This document shows, piece by piece, positions 20,401 to 30,708 of a stretch of DNA of 64,000 nt (the stretch's first letter is position 1; each line of letters starts with the position of its first letter). A program made the translations under genes and the position numbers. A model generated the notes under the pieces. That model was not told where the DNA came from, ran no database searches, and saw only the letters and a program-made list of their open reading frames with translations. Source of the DNA: Sporothrix humicola (lineage: Eukaryota > Ascomycota > Sordariomycetes > Ophiostomatales > Ophiostomataceae); the NCBI GenBank assembly GCA_021396245.1, contig WNYE01000059.1, positions 124,001-188,000 on the forward strand, given 5' to 3'.

Positions 20401-21402
20401 GACAGCGAGTTTTGCCTCGGCAGAGTCGCACATGATCTTGAGCTCCTCCATCCACTTGGTGCCGTGGACATTGGTCACCGCGGGAGACTGCAGCGGCAGG
20501 GCGCGGGCAGTCTTGCGAATACGGAAGGGGATGGCCGCGCCCGAAATCGAAGACGCATCGAGTTGAGGGTGGGGCATATAGCCTCCGTCGACATGGCGGC
20601 CTCCAAGCCGCACATATGCAGCAGATACGCCAACGGCGCAGGCCTGGATGCGTTCCGGGCGTTCGACAATGGTATTGAGGTTGGCGCGGGACGTGCGCGG
20701 GCGAGAGAAGCGGTGGCCGTAGCATGCGTCATGCAGGATAACAATGGTCTGCGAGGTGTGGTGGAGATCTTCATCGGTGTTGTTGTGGCGTGCCAGTTCG
20801 GCCTGGAAGTGCGAACATGCGATTTCAGCAGCCGTGGGCGGCGGCGGACGCGGCGGCCGCTGGCGCTCTTCGCGGAGCGTCTCAAAGCCGTGGCCACTAC
20901 CGCCGAGCATAGGTGACCGGAGCGGTGTCCCCGGCGAAGGCGACTTGAGGTTCGAAGCGCTCGTGCGGCGCGTGAGGCCCTTGCTGGGGCTGCTGCCGTT
21001 GATGCTGCTTGTGCTGCGCAGCGAGTTTGTAGACGCTTTGCGCAGCAGGCCGGGCGTGCTGCTGCCGGCACGCGACTCGCGGCCATTGGGCAACGGACTG
21101 CGCGGGGTCATGCTGTTGCGGCGGACGGCGTTGTTTCCGGCAACGCTGGGAGATCTTGGTCCTCCAGCCTGTGCGCCATTGGTCGAGGACGTGCGCGACA
21201 GCGGCGACGGTGACTTGGATTTGATGGGCGTGCCGGTGGAGAGAGAGAGCTGTCGGAGAGACTGGGCGAGGGGGTCGTCATTGGCGTTATTCGTGTTGTT
21301 GACATTGATATTGGTACTGTTGTGAGAATTGGAATTGGCTCCGGCTACATCGCCAAAATTGGTCGACTGCCGGCGCCGCGGCGTCGCCTGGACAAAGGAC
21401 AT
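17422..21402 (-). CDS. HOS3: HOS3-type histone deacetylase
   Basis: A 1326-codon uninterrupted frame. Residues 1-190 are Ser/Pro/Asn-rich and disordered, with many SP and RxxS sites. The arginase-fold deacetylase domain spans about 215-640. It shows RPPGHH at 402-407, DIDLHHGDGS at 442-451 (zinc ligands Asp444 and His446), AGFDASEWE around Asp570 (third ligand), and EGGYS with catalytic Tyr618. HERPERI-like and GFCWINN motifs are also present. This pattern matches fungal HOS3, which removes acetyl groups from core histones. The C-terminal half (about 650-1326) is low-complexity Ser/Ala/Thr/Pro and contains one basic helix near residues 1065-1100 (KEAREKAKREAAEKEK). Yeast Hos3 is much shorter, so the long tail is a filamentous-fungal elaboration or species-specific. 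All active-site residues are intact. Confidence 0.95.
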   Translation of the reverse strand: MSFVQATPRRRQSTNFGDVAGANSNSHNSTNINVNNTNNANDDPLAQSLRQLSLSTGTPIKSKSPSPLSRTSSTNGAQAGGPRSPSVAGNNAVRRNSMTPRSPLPNGRESRAGSSTPGLLRKASTNSLRSTSSINGSSPSKGLTRRTSASNLKSPSPGTPLRSPMLGGSGHGFETLREERQRPPRPPPPTAAEIACSHFQAELARHNNTDEDLHHTSQTIVILHDACYGHRFSRPRTSRANLNTIVERPERIQACAVGVSAAYVRLGGRHVDGGYMPHPQLDASSISGAAIPFRIRKTARALPLQSPAVTNVHGTKWMEELKIMCDSAEAKLAVNGKELQRPDMDRGPPYHHATPARLHEGDLYLCSESLQALEGALGGVCEAVDAVFDPSAQNRRAFVAIRPPGHHCSADWPSGFCWINNVHVGIMHAILSHGLTHAAIVDIDLHHGDGSQAIAWQHNSRSASATKNAAAWKKTSIGYFSLHDINSFPCESGDEDKVKNASLCIENAHGQTVWNVHLEPWKTEAAFWALYAGKYAALLEKLRTFFKNQATQRGESSADRSAIFISAGFDASEWETSSMQRHKVNVPTEFYARFTRDVVQIANEECAGRVISVLEGGYSDRALFSGVLSHVSGLAGSDPVTTRDEAFQSGLGFEMGSRLGALNINGDAMQEDAKPSTATSGAPYDPAWWASSELDQIEAAIAPPPPPPEPKPERAPHPATTYSSPTASSQAKVVHTPKLRRSMSGLSSAYGAGGLSSSPSSRPPSPPPPPPPEVPWTTAMHELSKLLIPTGDRSTTSCTMEDLSAEATRARRDRQILLGTIDVPAPGAFSTPATPSGPTRVSMRERKQVKPFGSTVNAPTATSIAIKEEDPELDRKNRRKTVGGAVSATATPVASGTGRGGRPKSSGRRLSAASTVVPKDDFDLPPVPAVPAVVPSSVSGAASSTGSSTRPPSAHSSSATAPRPDSSMSAAPPLSARKARPAASTTGKTPRKKAAAASSSTTTTTKPPYSRKTSSSSAATTASTAPTNDDLDKLTSGMRKIKINVVTAAQKEAREKAKREAAEKEKGNKAAASAESSAAASSRESSADWPADTIQVASTPLPKKVVDTAASTSSTAALPSTPVAQTIGAAPTLRLTEADSTASTADNLAAAAGPSSLAIDTNQAASSIAGSDDHSPLLTPSTDGGLGGDTVVDFPGISSVPVSAPTVFIPYQPDSTPQQFQPPPQQQQPPRAAPLQWLPPNEVHTPMAATPSPMKRADLPVFTATSSIPFFGGPSSSRPSSAGLSVASAATTSNSSRPATSSGPAPPLSPTKQPRSPTKSPRKQQF

Positions 21403-24400
21403 GGCTCCCGTTGTCCGTGCAGTGCACTATCAGTGGATGTATCTGGATATCGATATCGGTGGCTTCTGCAGCCAAGTGGAGGTCGACGTCACGATGCAGC
21501 GAAAAGGGGGCATTCGCGATAATGTGTCGAAATTGTTGGGTTTTGTTTTTGTAGCAGGAACGGAATACGACGTGCGGCATTCAAGTAAACAGAGGGCACG
21601 AAACGACGTCAGAAATCGGACCAGTTGTTTGCTGGACCGGCCGTTGTTTGTTGTGGCGAAAACAAAAGCGCGGGCGGCGCCAAACAGAAAGTCGGTCGAC
21701 GGTTGAGAATTGGCCAAAGTTGACCAAAATAAAAAAAAGTTGAGGTCACGGACCAAAAAGGGGTACACACACCAAAATAGGAGAAGAAAACAACTACGTC
21801 AAGAGCGACCCGGCACCCACACCAAAATACACCACACGCGCCTTCCCTGGATCGACGCGTCGGCCGACTTGCTTGGCACAGGTGTTGTTTTGTCACGTGG
21901 TTACAGTGGCCTTTTGGTGGGGGAAGGCGCTGAATAGACAGAGACAGGCGCTGTAAGTGGAGGACGGAAAGCCTGCTTTTACTGGCATTCACACTCAACG
22001 AACAAAGAAAGCAGTCGAAATATAGGCAACTGGACGAGTCATGCATGACGCTCCAAATTGAAAGAGACGGCGATCTGGCAACGTGAAGCACGAGAAGGAC
22101 AACGAGGGGTTTTACATTCCGGCAGCAGTTTTCTTGGGACGAGATGACAGAAGGGACGAAAGAATGACGCGAAATCTACGCCAAAATGATAGATGGCATT
22201 CCACAAATACGTGAGAGCCATGAGACGAGATATAAGATAAAAAGAGCTGTGCGAGCCCACGCGGGGCGATGGATTATGTCCACAAGGCTGGATGAATTGA
22301 TTGCATATGGGATTTACGGTAAGCACAGACAAGAGGAATTATTTGTCGGCAGTGCTGTGTAATGGTGGGGAACGGTGCTGAGGCCGGTGAAGTGGAGAAG
22401 CTCACGGCTTGAAATTCGGAAGACATTTGAATATTCCAATAAAGACAGACTTGTTTTTTTTCATGGGCTTTCTGGTGTTGTCAATTGTTCATATTCTCCG
22501 CTCAAAAACGCCTTGCCCAAACGGTCCTGCATGACGAAGTGGTGTAACTCTGCAGAATGGCAGACTCTTGACGAAAAAAGACACGAACTGATGCGACGCT
22601 GGGCAAGTCAAGGCAGCAATCTTTACAATACGACGTTCCTACGCAAGCTCTCATACAAGGCCTGCTTGTATGCGAAGGATCTGGGCCTCATGAAAGACTG
22701 AAAAATGTTCACAAAGTCAGAGCCAGACAGAGCCAGATACTAATCTGAAATTCAAACGAGCGCAGAACTACAGACTGGATGTGCTTGCCGTTTGCAAAGC
22801 TGAATTGTGAATGGACCAGCAAAATCCCACCGCAACATGGGCGGTGGCGGAGTGCATATTGTGGCGAGTGTGATCCGACTGTGGGATGCATTTGTGGGCG
22901 AGTTGTCGCCGATATTCTGAGAGGTGGACAGGAAGAGCCTGGCGAGCCTGGTTCATATTTCGATCCAAAAGGAGCTGATCCGAGAGGGGAAACGACAAAA
23001 AGAAACCTCTTACCATGGTCTTATAAAAAACTATGCGAATAGAAGAACAAAGGTAAGATAAGGAGGCAAATGTCAACAGCGGTATTGACGTCTAGACCGC
23101 TATTGGGACCAAAGAAGCTGAAAGATCGTGAGACACAAGGGCCTGTCCACCTTTTAGACTCTGTGGTGGCGGGGGCTGAAAATATGTGCTACCTTGTCCT
23201 ATTTCGTTCTCGCATCGTCTTGAGCGGCACGATCCATACGAAGGAGACCATCTTTTCCACGTTCTGCATCGCCAGAAGGGCAGACTCTTGGCTCGACGCG
23301 CCCAGGCCTGGCCAGACTTGTCAGAAACCTGTGAAAGGCTGGACTTTGCCCAGCCGGGACGACGCAGCCAAGACGGACTTGACGGGGGAGCTCGAGACCT
23401 AGCTTTCTTGGGAGCTCTTGGGGCTGCAAGGGACGGTTATCGAAGGCGTTGATCAATCGATATTTGTAGAAACTGAGGTAAACCATTGTTCTCTACGACG
23501 TAGAGATTTCTTCGTTTCTTTAATTCTCCCCTCATTGCACCGGTCATTCTCTCGATCTTCACATCTCCATGTTTCTTGCTAAAATTGGATCGTGAGTGTT
23601 GGGCGGAACCTCTTTGGAATACACCGACTGCCCGCCTTGCGGATTTTTGTCGGGTATGTGCATGGGTGTTCCCACAATGTTTATTTCGATAAAGAAACAA
23701 ACGGAAGAAACACTCCAAGAAACGAAACAAAAAGAGGAGATGAAAAGCAAAGACCAGACCAGGGTTGTAAAATTGCAGGCAGGGGCTGGTGAGAAACAGG
23801 AAAAAGAAGACAATAAGACAAGAAAAACACAGGAAGAAGAGACGGAAACACGGCAAAGAACACAAGAAAACAAGGGAAAACAGAGCGAGACAAGGGCCTT
23901 GAGCCGCAGCGAGAACACCTTCTTTGCCTGCCCCGCCAATTCGCCGCCTATCACCGCCACACGACTCCTCTCGTGGTGGACTTTTGGTGGTCTTTTCGAC
24001 TCTTGTCAGTGGTCTTTCCTGATCCTTTTGAGCCTCTCGAGCGACTCTGCCACAGATTGACACCCTTCATCGCTTCGTCCCCACCCGACCGGCCGCTGGG
24101 CTGGCCCGAGTTGGGCTAGCTCTCTGCAGGAGCTGAAGAAGCTTTTCGATTTTAGGTTTGGCCGGCCGCAGTGGAAAGGCGAAAAAGTGCAGAAACAGCG
24201 GGCGAAAAAAGCAAGCTTATTTCCACCACGACTGCACTACTTTGTCGCTACCACCCAGACCCTGTCTATCCGTCTCTTTTCTGCTCTTCTGGGCCCCAAT
24301 TGTCCTGCCTGACCAGGCGGCGGATGGGTTGGGGTGGATGCGTGGTTTTATTGATTTTCTTTTGTCGATAGGGATCTGCTGGTGTGGTGTTGAGGCTCGG

Positions 24401-24626
24401 TTGGGAGCAGCCTTCTTTTTTAAAAAGAAGCGGATGCCCGGAAAGTTTGTTGTGTGTCTCTTGTGCTTGTCTTGCTCCTGCCTTTTTCAAGTTCGCGATC
24501 GTAATACATCGTTCCTGCCTCGTTTTCTCGTAGCCTTGCGCCGGCCGTACCTTCCTCCTTTACTACCACGCGCCCGGTCCTTCCACTCCGAATAACACCA
24601 CAAGTCAGCCCCTGACTGTTCTCACC
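21403..24626. other. divergent intergenic region between HOS3 and the GPI-protein gene
   Basis: About 3.2 kb with no supported gene. The left part should hold the HOS3 promoter and the right part the promoter and leader of the gene at 24627 (C/T-rich from about 23930). The longest frame, near 22375-22701, begins with GTG rather than ATG and resembles nothing I know. A noncoding transcript cannot be excluded. Confidence 0.5.
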
Positions 24627-25667
24627 ATGACTCGCCTTGCTCTTCTTGTTGGCGCAGCTTCGGTGGCCGCCGCCTACGATTTCAACATCCCGTCCAACAA
24701 CCTCGCCAAGGTCAATGCCCTTGCCAAGATTGACCCGGACCGGCAGGCCTGCGCGACGGCCGGTGATGTCGTCAGCTACTGCGCGTACAACCTGCCGTAC
24801 GATGCGGCCGCAACCGAAAGCGCCTCGTGCTATTGCTGTAACGACGCAACATTCCTGGCGCCCATGTACAGCAGCTGCGAGGACTACATTATCTCCTCGG
24901 CCGCCGAGTACACCGATGATTACTCTGGTAAGTTGCCCGTTGGCATGCATTCAATGTCTGCTTATCTCTTTTTTTTTTGTTGACTTATGCTAACTTCACC
25001 AGTCGTCAGCATTGCCGAGTCGCTGTGCTTGGCCGTGAGCGAGGAGGGCTTCCGCTGCGGCGGTGTAGCTGCGACGACCACGCCCTTTGGCGGCGCATCG
25101 CAGACGGGCTCGCAGCCCGCTGCTTCGGTGACGGCCACTGGCCCTGCCCAGACGACTGCTGCGGGTGGTGATGGCTCTGCACCGCCGGCCTGCACTTCTT
25201 TCGCGTCCGTCTTCTCGTCGTGCGACAACAAGATCCGCGGCTTCGAGACCATGAACGACGAGCAGGTCGCCACGTGCCTGTGCTACAAGAACGGCGCCTT
25301 CACGACGGCCCTCGACGACTACATCCTGACGTGCGCCCAGTGGGTCAAGACGGCCGAGCCCGACGAGTACGAGTCGTACGTGGCCGTCGAGTCGTTCTGC
25401 GCGCGCTACGGCAGCGACCTGACGGCGTCGGGCAACGATGTGGCCACCTTTGGCGACGGCGGCGACGGTGGCAGCGGCTCGTCTAGCACGGACAATGCGC
25501 TGAGCTTCAACACCAACACGAACACGGCGACGACGACTAAGGCGCCGCAGCACACGGTGACCGTGACACCGTCGCCGACGGCTGCGCAGAACGGTGCTTC
25601 CGGCCCGGTTCAGGCTGGCAGCGGTCTGGCCGCCTGGCTGGCCGTCGTCCTGCCGTTCGTCCTGTGA
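24627..25667 (+). CDS. secreted, probably GPI-anchored protein with duplicated cysteine-rich domain
   Basis: Two exons, 24627-24927 and 25003-25667, join to a 321-residue protein. The intron has GTAAGT, a GCTAAC branch site and CAG. A signal peptide of about 16 residues (MTRLALLVGAASVAAA) leads the protein. The tail is Thr/Ser-rich and ends in a hydrophobic segment (LAAWLAVVLPFVL) preceded by small residues, the usual GPI-anchor signal. Two Cys domains are visible: Cys 42, 52, 68, 70, 84, 109, and Cys 164, 174, 192, 194, 211, 233. Both fit C-x9-C, then CxC, C, C, so the domain appears duplicated. Domain 1 has extra Cys at 71 and 119. The expected location is the cell wall or plasma membrane. 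The role is unknown; it does not clearly match the eight-Cys CFEM pattern. Confidence 0.85.
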
Positions 25668-25884
25668 AGGATGGGAGGATAATTGGAAGAAAAAGGAGAT
25701 CAAATACCACGGAGGTGAAGACGTGCGGAGCATTTAATGAAGCAACTTTTAATTTAATTCTATTCTATTGTTGGCATACGACGTAATTCATTGTACATTT
25801 TCCCAAGTCTACCTGAAACTCCAAGCCATGCCATGATATTTTGGTAAATCACCTTCCATATGATTCTCATATATGCGCCCTCCC

Positions 25885-27318
25885 CTACTCCCGTAGATTC
25901 AAGTTCACGCCCGCCAGCGCCTCGACCGCCCAATCCGGATAGGCGGCCGGGCCCTTGGGGTACAGATCCGCAAAGAACGCCCGCACACGCGCTGGGAAGC
26001 GGTCTTCGAGGATTGCCTCACGCAAGCTGCGCATCAGTGCCAGCTGGTACCACACGTTGTGCATTGTCAACAAGTGCGCGGCGACTGTCTCTTTCGAGGC
26101 GTTGTGGTGCACAAAAGCGCGCGTAATGGCTGGCCGTGGCCGGCCGTCAGGCAGCTTGTCTCCTGTCTCCCCATTGGCAACGTCTCCATTCGCTGCGCCT
26201 TCAGAGTTGGCTGGTCGGCAGCATGGACAACCGCACCCGTCCTCGATAGGGCCAAAGTCGGTCGCGTACCGCTGGTTCTTGATGTTGAGCATGCCGTAAC
26301 GCGTCACCGCATTGCCAAACCGCGCCGTCCGTGTTGGCCACACGCAGTCAAACATGTCAGCGCCCAATGCCACACTAACGACCAGGTCTTCCGGGTAGCC
26401 AATGCCCATGACATAGCGCGGCTTGAGCGGCGGTAGCAGCTCAGTGACGGCTGCCACGACACGGCAGTAGTCCGCCTTGGCCTCGCCGCCCGACAGACCG
26501 CCAATGGCGATGCCGGGCGTGTCTCGTGACAGCATTTCCTGTGTGCAGACTCGCCGCATGTCGACATCCAGTCCGCCCTGGATAATGCAGAACAAGTTCT
26601 GGCGCTCGGGGATGCGGTGAGCCGCAATGCACCGGTCCAACCACCGCACGCTGCGCTCCATGGCCGCCTGCATGCGCTCTTTGTCCGGCGACGTCGTGAC
26701 GAGCACATCGTCGAGCTGCATGGCAATGTCGGAGCCGATACTGTTTTGCAAGGAAATCGAGTGCTCCGGCGTCAGCAGCATGGGCTTTCCGTCGTGTGGC
26801 GACAGGAACCGCACGCCCTCTTCGGTGATCGTAGCCAGCTGCAGCAGCGACACCATCTGGAAGCCGCCGCTGTCGGTCAGCAGGTTGTGCTGCCAGCCCT
26901 GGAAATTGTGAGCGCCGCCGACGGCATCGAGGACGGCCTGGCCCGGCTTGAGGCCTAGGTGGTACGTGTTGTTGAGGCAGAGGCGGCAGGTCAGGTCGGC
27001 GAGCTGGGTGGGCGTCAGACCTTTCAGAGAGGCCTGCGTGGCGACGGGCATAAAGACGGGCAGCTGGACGGGGCCATGGGGCAGAGTCAAAGTCGAGGCG
27101 CGGGCGCGGGTCGTCGAACAGCGGGCGAGCAGCTCAAACGTGAGCGCACCATGTGTAGCCGAGGCGGGGAGGGAGAGGGGTGTTGTGGGGGACGAGATGG
27201 AGGAAGAAGCGACGGCGGGCAGGGTGGTGGTGGCCGTGGCAGCTGCAGAGACGATCTCCGAGACAGCTGCCGCGGCCTTGGCTGACGAGGTGGACGCCAT
27301 CCTGCGGGCCGCCAGCAT
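25885..27318 (-). CDS. TGT: queuine tRNA-ribosyltransferase catalytic subunit
   Basis: A 477-residue single-exon protein. It exchanges guanine for queuine at the wobble position of tRNAs with GUN anticodons. Hallmarks visible: LNNTYHLGLKPG at 115-126, DSGGFQM at 149-155 (substrate-binding Asp149), FCIIQGGLD at 243-251, AIGGLSGGE at 271-279, and MFDCVWPTRTAR with nucleophile Asp324. The zinc site is CGCPCC (Cys362, Cys364, Cys367) followed by His in the FVHHN segment. A Gly/Asn-rich insert of about 20 residues lies between the zinc cysteines and that His. A second Met at residue 7 is an equally plausible start. The first 55 residues are Ala/Ser/Thr-rich and extend beyond the usual core. Eukaryotic enzymes work with a non-catalytic partner, which is not in this window. 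The gene converges with the GPI-protein gene, only 217 bases away. Confidence 0.95.
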   Translation of the reverse strand: MLAARRMASTSSAKAAAAVSEIVSAAATATTTLPAVASSSISSPTTPLSLPASATHGALTFELLARCSTTRARASTLTLPHGPVQLPVFMPVATQASLKGLTPTQLADLTCRLCLNNTYHLGLKPGQAVLDAVGGAHNFQGWQHNLLTDSGGFQMVSLLQLATITEEGVRFLSPHDGKPMLLTPEHSISLQNSIGSDIAMQLDDVLVTTSPDKERMQAAMERSVRWLDRCIAAHRIPERQNLFCIIQGGLDVDMRRVCTQEMLSRDTPGIAIGGLSGGEAKADYCRVVAAVTELLPPLKPRYVMGIGYPEDLVVSVALGADMFDCVWPTRTARFGNAVTRYGMLNIKNQRYATDFGPIEDGCGCPCCRPANSEGAANGDVANGETGDKLPDGRPRPAITRAFVHHNASKETVAAHLLTMHNVWYQLALMRSLREAILEDRFPARVRAFFADLYPKGPAAYPDWAVEALAGVNLNLRE

Positions 27319-29787
27319 GGCCGTGGGGAGGAAAGAGGGCGAGGAAAAGAGGGCGTAAAGTCGAAGGTGGACGGCTGTGTCACTGTTGCTCTCGATCGAC
27401 GTAATACGGAGCCTTGCCGGCTGATGTGGTGCCGTCGTTTGGGTGGTGAATTATTTCTTATTTTTTTTTTTTTGGCTTTTTTTCCTTTGGTCTGATCTGG
27501 TCTGGTCCCCTCCTGCCTGTTCTGGCCCCAACAAGGCTGTCAGGCACAGAGGGGCAGCCCGCGTGGGACTGCCCTACAGAATAGGGCTAGCGCCGGCCTG
27601 GGCCAGGCCCTGTCGCTTCTCCCGAGTCCCCTGTAGTTTTCTCCCTTCAAAATGCTGAAATTCCTTCCAGAACAGTCTCGCCGCTTTTGCCTGAATATCC
27701 ACAGACGGGTACAAACGCATGCAAACTCTGCGCTTGGATGGAACCTAGAACAGTGGTGTGTCGTCGTCGATGCCCGCTAGCGATTCCTCACACCACTTTT
27801 TGGTGATGGTCACTTGCATTCTCCTCATTGTGCTCTGTGCTGTATTACGGTGGACGCCAAAAAGCACCTGATTTTCCACTTTTTTCGCACGCTAGAGAGT
27901 CAAACTATGGAGGAACCCCAGCGGCAGCACAGCGGGTGTTGCACCCATCACCCACTGACAAGTGATTGAAAGTCGGGTTTAGCATAGCCGACCAATACAA
28001 CTACACGCTCATTTCGCACGCTTTGCATAGTCTTTTACACGCCTTTTCGGGGTTCCTTTCACGTTCTTTAAATCCTCTCGGCACGCAGAAAGTCATACGA
28101 TTGTTTGGTCCGGGGTCGCACTGATCGCAGAACAGCCTTCCAAAAGAGGGAAGAAAGGGTGTGAGCAGGGAGGAGGGAAAGGGAAAAAGACAAGCAGGAA
28201 CCGGGAAATAAAAGTGAGGTCCTATGTAAGTTTAAAAAACGAAGAAAAAAAGAGGGAGAAAACGGAATAAGATCGCGAAAAACGTCAGGGGCACAACTCA
28301 ATAAAAGAAACCCTGGGAACACCCAACGTGGGAATGGATGCAGAATTTTCACCATGATGCTTCCCTTACCCGTCATTTCTGCTTTCCGGTGTAGTTGTAG
28401 CTGCAATGATACTGTGATGCCGATATTGCAGCCGACGAGATTTCTGTGAGACTTCCCATGGAGCCTTTTTATTTTTACTTTTTATTTCACATTCACTTCA
28501 CACCTCCTACACAGCCTGTCCACACCCGTGTCCGCCCGCAATATTCATGCTTTGTTACGATGACGCCCTAGCAGAGCCCCATGCAGCAATATTCATGTTA
28601 ATGCATTTGATTTTACAAAGTAGACTCTTTTCTTTATTTCTCTTCTCCCTTTTCGCTTTCATATGCTTCTCCTCTTTTTTCCTCTCCTCCCTCCGCATGC
28701 TTAATTCTCCGTATTCACCCTATTCTCCCCATTCACCCTACCCTATGGGCCAACACCCCCTTGCTCCTTTTTCGTTTTTACTTTTTCAAAATACAAAAGT
28801 TTGCCGTCGTATTGCCATAAGGTCTTGGCCCGGGTCCTTTTCTCTTGTTATTGTGTGCCTGTCTATCTTATTACTGCTACTATTGCATCCCGTATGGATG
28901 GATTTCGTCCTTCTCGTCCTTCTTTCCCTCTCCCTGGGCCTTTCCCAGCCCAAACCCTGCCTACCCCTGTCATCCTACGCCATCGAATTGAGCACTGGCC
29001 AGCCAGAGCTCTTTGTCCATGTCGTGTAAAATGCCTCCGCTGCTAAAAGTAAGTATGCGGAACCGATCGGAGACGTCCCGATGCAGTTTTGTCGGGCTTG
29101 TTGGCCGCGGCCTTGTCGTAATAGAGGCCAGGCCAGGCCTTTATTTTTGTAGTCAGTAGTTGAATAACAAGTCACTTTGTATTTTCCTAGCTGCGGCAAC
29201 TTACACAGTAGACAAAGTCATTTATTGGTGCCCGTTGGCGTGGTCTAGGCTGGGCAATGCTGGGCGTTGACGAGTCGAACCAAAAACCAGTCCGGCCTGG
29301 CCTTGTTCAGCTTCTGCCTTATACTAGTAGACTGGACTTTCGTCATTTCTTCATTTCTTCCTTGCTTCCTTTTTTTTTCTGCTCTCTGCCCTTTTACAAT
29401 CAAACATTTTCATGTTTCTTTCTTTTTCGATCTGCCATCTGTCTAGATGTTTATCTGTTTATACTTTCTTGTTTTCAGCCCCAACAGAAACCTGCTCGCT
29501 TTTTACATCCAGCTGAGCTGACTCAGTTTGACTTGTCTATCACCAGCCTCCAGCCTCGACCGTGACGATCACCAACGACGCCCAACCAAGAGCTACGCCT
29601 TGAAAATAATAGAAACCAAAACCCAACGCTTCGCCACTAGTTTTTGACGTGCTTCTTTTAAATACCAACTCGGGCAGCTATTCTCCGTTCTCTGTCGATT
29701 TCGACACTTCTCCATCATCTTCTTCACTTCCAGCTTCAGCTCGCATTATTGTCACCACAGTACACATCATCACTTATCGACGACACC
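27319..29787. other. divergent intergenic region between TGT and the 2EXR gene
   Basis: About 2.5 kb with no supported gene. It should contain both promoters. About 28450-29780 is C/T-rich on the + strand, leader-like for the gene at 29788. A short run of imperfect ATTCACCCTATTC-type repeats lies at about 28711-28745. The hydrophobic open frame at 28547-29029 looks like a product of pyrimidine-rich DNA. Confidence 0.5.
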
Positions 29788-30708
29788 ATGGGCTCATTCA
29801 AATATTTCTCAGACTTACCACCAGAGCTCCGCATCAAAATCTGGAGTCTCAGCCGTCAGTCAAGGGTTGTCGAGGTCTGGTATGATGCTGACGCCGACTG
29901 CTGCCGCACAACTGCCCGTCCGCCAGCCTTGCTGCATGTCAACCGCGAGTCTCGCGCCGAAGCTTTGCACAAGGGCTGGTACCGTCCAGCTTTCCGCACG
30001 AGCTCCCGCCCACGAGACCACTACATCTATTTTTCGCCCGCCCTCGATGTCTTGTATCTGCCGCGCCACGGCCTGATGGGCTACGACGACACTGCCCGCG
30101 ATTTCACCGTCCACGTCCGTGACACAGCCGAGCATGTCCGGGCCCTGGCCATCGACCATGTGCGGACAGACACCATCCGGCCGTGGGAGCCGTATAACAA
30201 GCTGATGCTCCTGTTGAGTTTCCCGCATGTGCAAGAGGCGATGCTGGTTGTGGGGTCGTCGTCGTCAGGGTCGGGATCGGTGTCACCAGGATTAGCAGGC
30301 CAGCCGTATGATCGGAGAGCGTTTCGGAGGAGGTCGCAGGAGTCCATCGAGAGTGGCGAGTCGGTCAACACATCTTCTTCATCTTCGTCATCACCACCAA
30401 ACAAGGGTGACGTCGTGCTCGTCGATCCGCAGGGCGATGATTCGGCCATCATGGAGGTCATCAACAACGTGATCGAGTCGTTTTCGCGAGAGATCGAGGC
30501 GGTGGCGGCTGCGTCGGACAGCAGCAATAACGGCATCGACAACAACATCAACAACAACAACAGTGTCTCACCGCTACTGCCAAAAGACGACAACTGCAGC
30601 CCAGGTCGTACATTGCCACACCTTCCGTCCCTCATCCCAAAGGCGATTGCCTACCACCGCCAGCAACGACACCAGCGACAGAAGCGCCGTCAAGCCATAT
30701 GCGCGTGA
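29788..30708 (+). CDS. 2EXR-domain protein
   Basis: A 306-residue single-exon protein. I start it at the ATG in CACCATGG context; the frame upstream opens only with a non-ATG codon. Residues 4-25 (FKYFSDLPPELRIKIWSLS) form the F-box-like helix typical of fungal 2EXR proteins. The domain continues through a LLHVNRESRAEAL motif and a YFSPALDVLYLP strand near residues 80-92. The C-terminal half is Ser/Asn-rich and low in complexity, with an (NN)-rich stretch near residue 255. 2EXR proteins are abundant in filamentous fungi, and I know of no general biochemical function. It is followed by MRP51 on the same strand with 712 bases between. Confidence 0.82.
   Translation: MGSFKYFSDLPPELRIKIWSLSRQSRVVEVWYDADADCCRTTARPPALLHVNRESRAEALHKGWYRPAFRTSSRPRDHYIYFSPALDVLYLPRHGLMGYDDTARDFTVHVRDTAEHVRALAIDHVRTDTIRPWEPYNKLMLLLSFPHVQEAMLVVGSSSSGSGSVSPGLAGQPYDRRAFRRRSQESIESGESVNTSSSSSSSPPNKGDVVLVDPQGDDSAIMEVINNVIESFSREIEAVAAASDSSNNGIDNNINNNNSVSPLLPKDDNCSPGRTLPHLPSLIPKAIAYHRQQRHQRQKRRQAICA

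Noticed and set aside
19513..20916. Open frames of about 200-265 codons antisense to HOS3
   Set aside because: They overlap the conserved deacetylase domain and are by-products of its codon bias.
22375..22701. 108-codon frame between HOS3 and the GPI-protein gene
   Set aside because: It starts with GTG and resembles nothing known. Kept only as gene-free sequence.
29266..29285. GAGTCGAACC, similar to a reverse tRNA B-box
   Set aside because: No A-box at the right distance and no acceptor-stem pairing could be found.
29749..29787. Upstream extension of the 2EXR gene
   Set aside because: The extension begins with TTG. The ATG at 29788 is in ideal context directly before the conserved domain.
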